Positions 4,363 through 5,859 of a stretch of 5,859 nt of DNA are shown piece by piece. Source of the stretch: UBA6136 sp964386975 (GTDB taxonomy: Bacteria; Pseudomonadota; Gammaproteobacteria; Methylococcales; Methylococcaceae). Both the position numbers and the translations under genes were made by a program. The DNA lies in contig CAYLUS010000071.1 of NCBI GenBank assembly GCA_964386975.1, positions 1 through 5,859 of the forward strand. Direction: 5' to 3'. Numbering within the stretch: position 1 is the first letter of the stretch; every line of letters begins with the position of its first letter. A model generated the notes under the pieces. It had not been told where the DNA came from. It ran no database searches and was given only the letters and a program-made list of their open reading frames with translations.

Positions 4363-5856
4363 TTACTTCAGTTTCAGGGGGATAAAGAGCGTGTCACCTC
4401 CTCGCTGAATCAGGAGCGCGACATGGTGACCTGCCTTTTCAGCCAGATGTTTCAGGGCCTTGGGGTCCGAGACCCTCTCACCATTGACGGCGAGCACAAT
4501 GTCGTTGGGAAGGATCCCCGCCTTACCCGCAGGACCCTGCACTTTTTCGACCAGAAGACCTCCCTCAACGCCGGCTTTTTTCTGCTCCTCAGGGCTCAAC
4601 GGACGCACCGCCAGGCCAAGTCGTCCCTGCGGCTCGGATGCCTCTGAATGCGGCTCTGCTGCCGGTTTTTTCTCTTCAAGCTCACCCACCGTTATTTTGA
4701 TGTCCAGGGTTTTGCCATCGCGCCAGATACCCAAGGTCGCCTCGGTTCCGGGGGTAAGATCGGCGACCCGGGGTGGCAGTTCTCGTGAGTCCCGAACGGA
4801 TTTGCCATTGAGTGACAGGATCACATCGCCGGCCTTGAGTCCGGCTCGATCACCTGGACCGTCTTTCGGAACCATGCCGACCAGGGCACCATCTGGGGTC
4901 TTGAGACCGAAGGATTCAGCCAGACCCTGGGAGAGATCCTGAACCGCCACTCCGAGGCGGCCCCGGGTCACTTTGCCCTTCTCCAACAACTGCTTCTCTA
5001 CACGCAGCGCCACATCAATGGGAATCGCGAAGGAAAGGCCCTGGTAGCCCCCGGACTGGCTGTAGATCTGGGAGTTGATGCCGATCACTTCGCCTTGTGT
5101 GTTGATCAGAGGGCCCCCGGAATTGCCAGGATTCACGGCGACATCCGTCTGAATGAAGGGCACATAGCCTTCTTCTGGAAGGGATCGCGCAGTGGCGGAG
5201 ATGATCCCGGCAGTGACGGTATTTTCAAAACCGAAAGGCGATCCGATGGCGAGAACCCATTCGCCCACACGGGCATCCTGAGGACGTCCGATCCGCACCG
5301 CGGGTAATTGCTTGGCATCGATTCGAAGGACCGCCGTGTCGCTGAGTTTGTCGATGCCCACCACCTTGGCCACAAACTCCCGTCGATCTTCCAGTTTTAC
5401 CAGGACCTCTGTGGCTCCATCCACCACATGGGCATTGGTGAGGACGATGCCGTCCTCACTGACAATGAAGCCGGATCCGGTTCCGCCATGGGGCGTGTTC
5501 TCGGAGGGGTCCTCCTGAGGGCCAAAGAAAGGCGCAAAGGGATCGCCCTGCTCCGGTCCTTCTCCTTCGGAAGGAGCCGCCCCTTTAGTGGGCTCAGGGG
5601 CGGAGATTTTGGTGCTGATATTGACCACAGACCGCCCGACCTGATTGGCAATTGCGGCAAAGTCGGTCTCATCAAGACCGGCCCGTTTGTCTGTTTCAGG
5701 CGGCTGAAGGCCAGAAGGAGAAGGCTTGGGCTCGGGGGCAGACGCCGAGACCTGGGGGGTCTGGGGCGCTTGCGTCAGATAAATGCGGAGTCCGACGGCG
5801 GTCGCCAGAATCAGGAGGATGGCAAGCGCAATACGGGTGGTGAGACTGGATTTCAT
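4363..5856 (-). CDS. degP: Do-family periplasmic serine protease (DegP/DegQ/MucD-like)
   Basis: A 497-residue HtrA-type protease/chaperone that degrades or refolds misfolded envelope proteins in the periplasm. The N-terminus has a basic start and a hydrophobic segment at about 9-27, then a proline-rich linker to about 55; this is either a signal anchor or a signal peptide. The trypsin-like domain covers about 64-290, with catalytic H143 (TNAHVV), D173 (SDTAVL) and S246 (GNSGGP). A low-complexity acidic, proline/glycine-rich loop at about 84-124 sits where family members carry the LA loop. PDZ1 covers about 298-390, with GRLGV and the AGLKAGDVI motif. A charged linker follows at 392-411, then PDZ2 at about 412-495 with GRLGLAVRPL. 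Two PDZ domains make it Do-type rather than DegS-type. The start ATG is three bases from the window end, so promoter and ribosome binding site are not visible. The exact paralogue name is uncertain. Confidence 0.93.
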   Translation of the reverse strand: MKSSLTTRIALAILLILATAVGLRIYLTQAPQTPQVSASAPEPKPSPSGLQPPETDKRAGLDETDFAAIANQVGRSVVNISTKISAPEPTKGAAPSEGEGPEQGDPFAPFFGPQEDPSENTPHGGTGSGFIVSEDGIVLTNAHVVDGATEVLVKLEDRREFVAKVVGIDKLSDTAVLRIDAKQLPAVRIGRPQDARVGEWVLAIGSPFGFENTVTAGIISATARSLPEEGYVPFIQTDVAVNPGNSGGPLINTQGEVIGINSQIYSQSGGYQGLSFAIPIDVALRVEKQLLEKGKVTRGRLGVAVQDLSQGLAESFGLKTPDGALVGMVPKDGPGDRAGLKAGDVILSLNGKSVRDSRELPPRVADLTPGTEATLGIWRDGKTLDIKITVGELEEKKPAAEPHSEASEPQGRLGLAVRPLSPEEQKKAGVEGGLLVEKVQGPAGKAGILPNDIVLAVNGERVSDPKALKHLAEKAGHHVALLIQRGGDTLFIPLKLK

Positions 5857-5859
5857 GGG

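Noticed and set aside
4258..4647. 129-residue open frame on the plus strand spanning the DnaA-box region and the end of the protease gene
   Set aside because: Most of it is antisense to PDZ2 of the protease, there is no ribosome binding site, and the composition looks like a shadow frame.

Overview
The window reads as a chromosomal segment of a moderately GC-rich Gram-negative bacterium, most likely a gammaproteobacterium or close relative. Three features suggest this: a clear CmoA (wobble-uridine tRNA modification), a Do-family periplasmic protease with two PDZ domains, and a cold-shock/DUF1294 fusion. I cannot name the genus. There are six convincing protein genes, no RNA genes, no insertion sequences and no CRISPR.

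Layout. Bases 5-2703 (+) hold a tight three-gene run: an AI-2E/PerM-family membrane transporter, a CPBP (CAAX-type) intramembrane protease and cmoA. The gaps are 6 bp and then a 4-bp ATGA stop/start overlap, so this is probably one operon whose promoter lies outside the window. After 60-100 bp containing a plausible extended -10 promoter comes a cold-shock-domain/DUF1294 membrane protein (+, ending at 3428). Three bases beyond its stop, tail to tail, is the end of a short ParA-type ATPase (-, 3432-4052). A 310-bp non-coding gap (4053-4362) follows. Last is a complete Do-family (DegP/DegQ/MucD-like) protease gene (-, 4363-5856), whose start codon lies 3 bases from the window edge.

The non-coding gap is the most interesting part. 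Next to parA are two possible sigma70-type promoters pointing into it. Then comes a 110-bp stretch of about 80% A+T, with an IHF-like site and short 9-bp-period repeats. Next are three DnaA-box-like sites, one of them a perfect TTATCCACA, and finally a perfect 8-bp-arm hairpin just after the degP stop. An AT-rich unwinding-like tract, an IHF-like site, DnaA boxes and a neighbouring ParA gene together look like a small replication-origin or DnaA-titration/partition site. A plainer reading is a strong parA promoter with an UP element plus DnaA-box regulation. Gene orientation, with genes on both sides mostly pointing toward the region, does not fit a typical chromosomal oriC.

How the genes fit together: four products are membrane or envelope proteins (transporter, CPBP protease, DUF1294 protein, DegP-like protease). 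CmoA acts on tRNA in the cytoplasm and ParA acts on cargo or DNA positioning. No single pathway joins them. Only the first three genes have operon-grade linkage.
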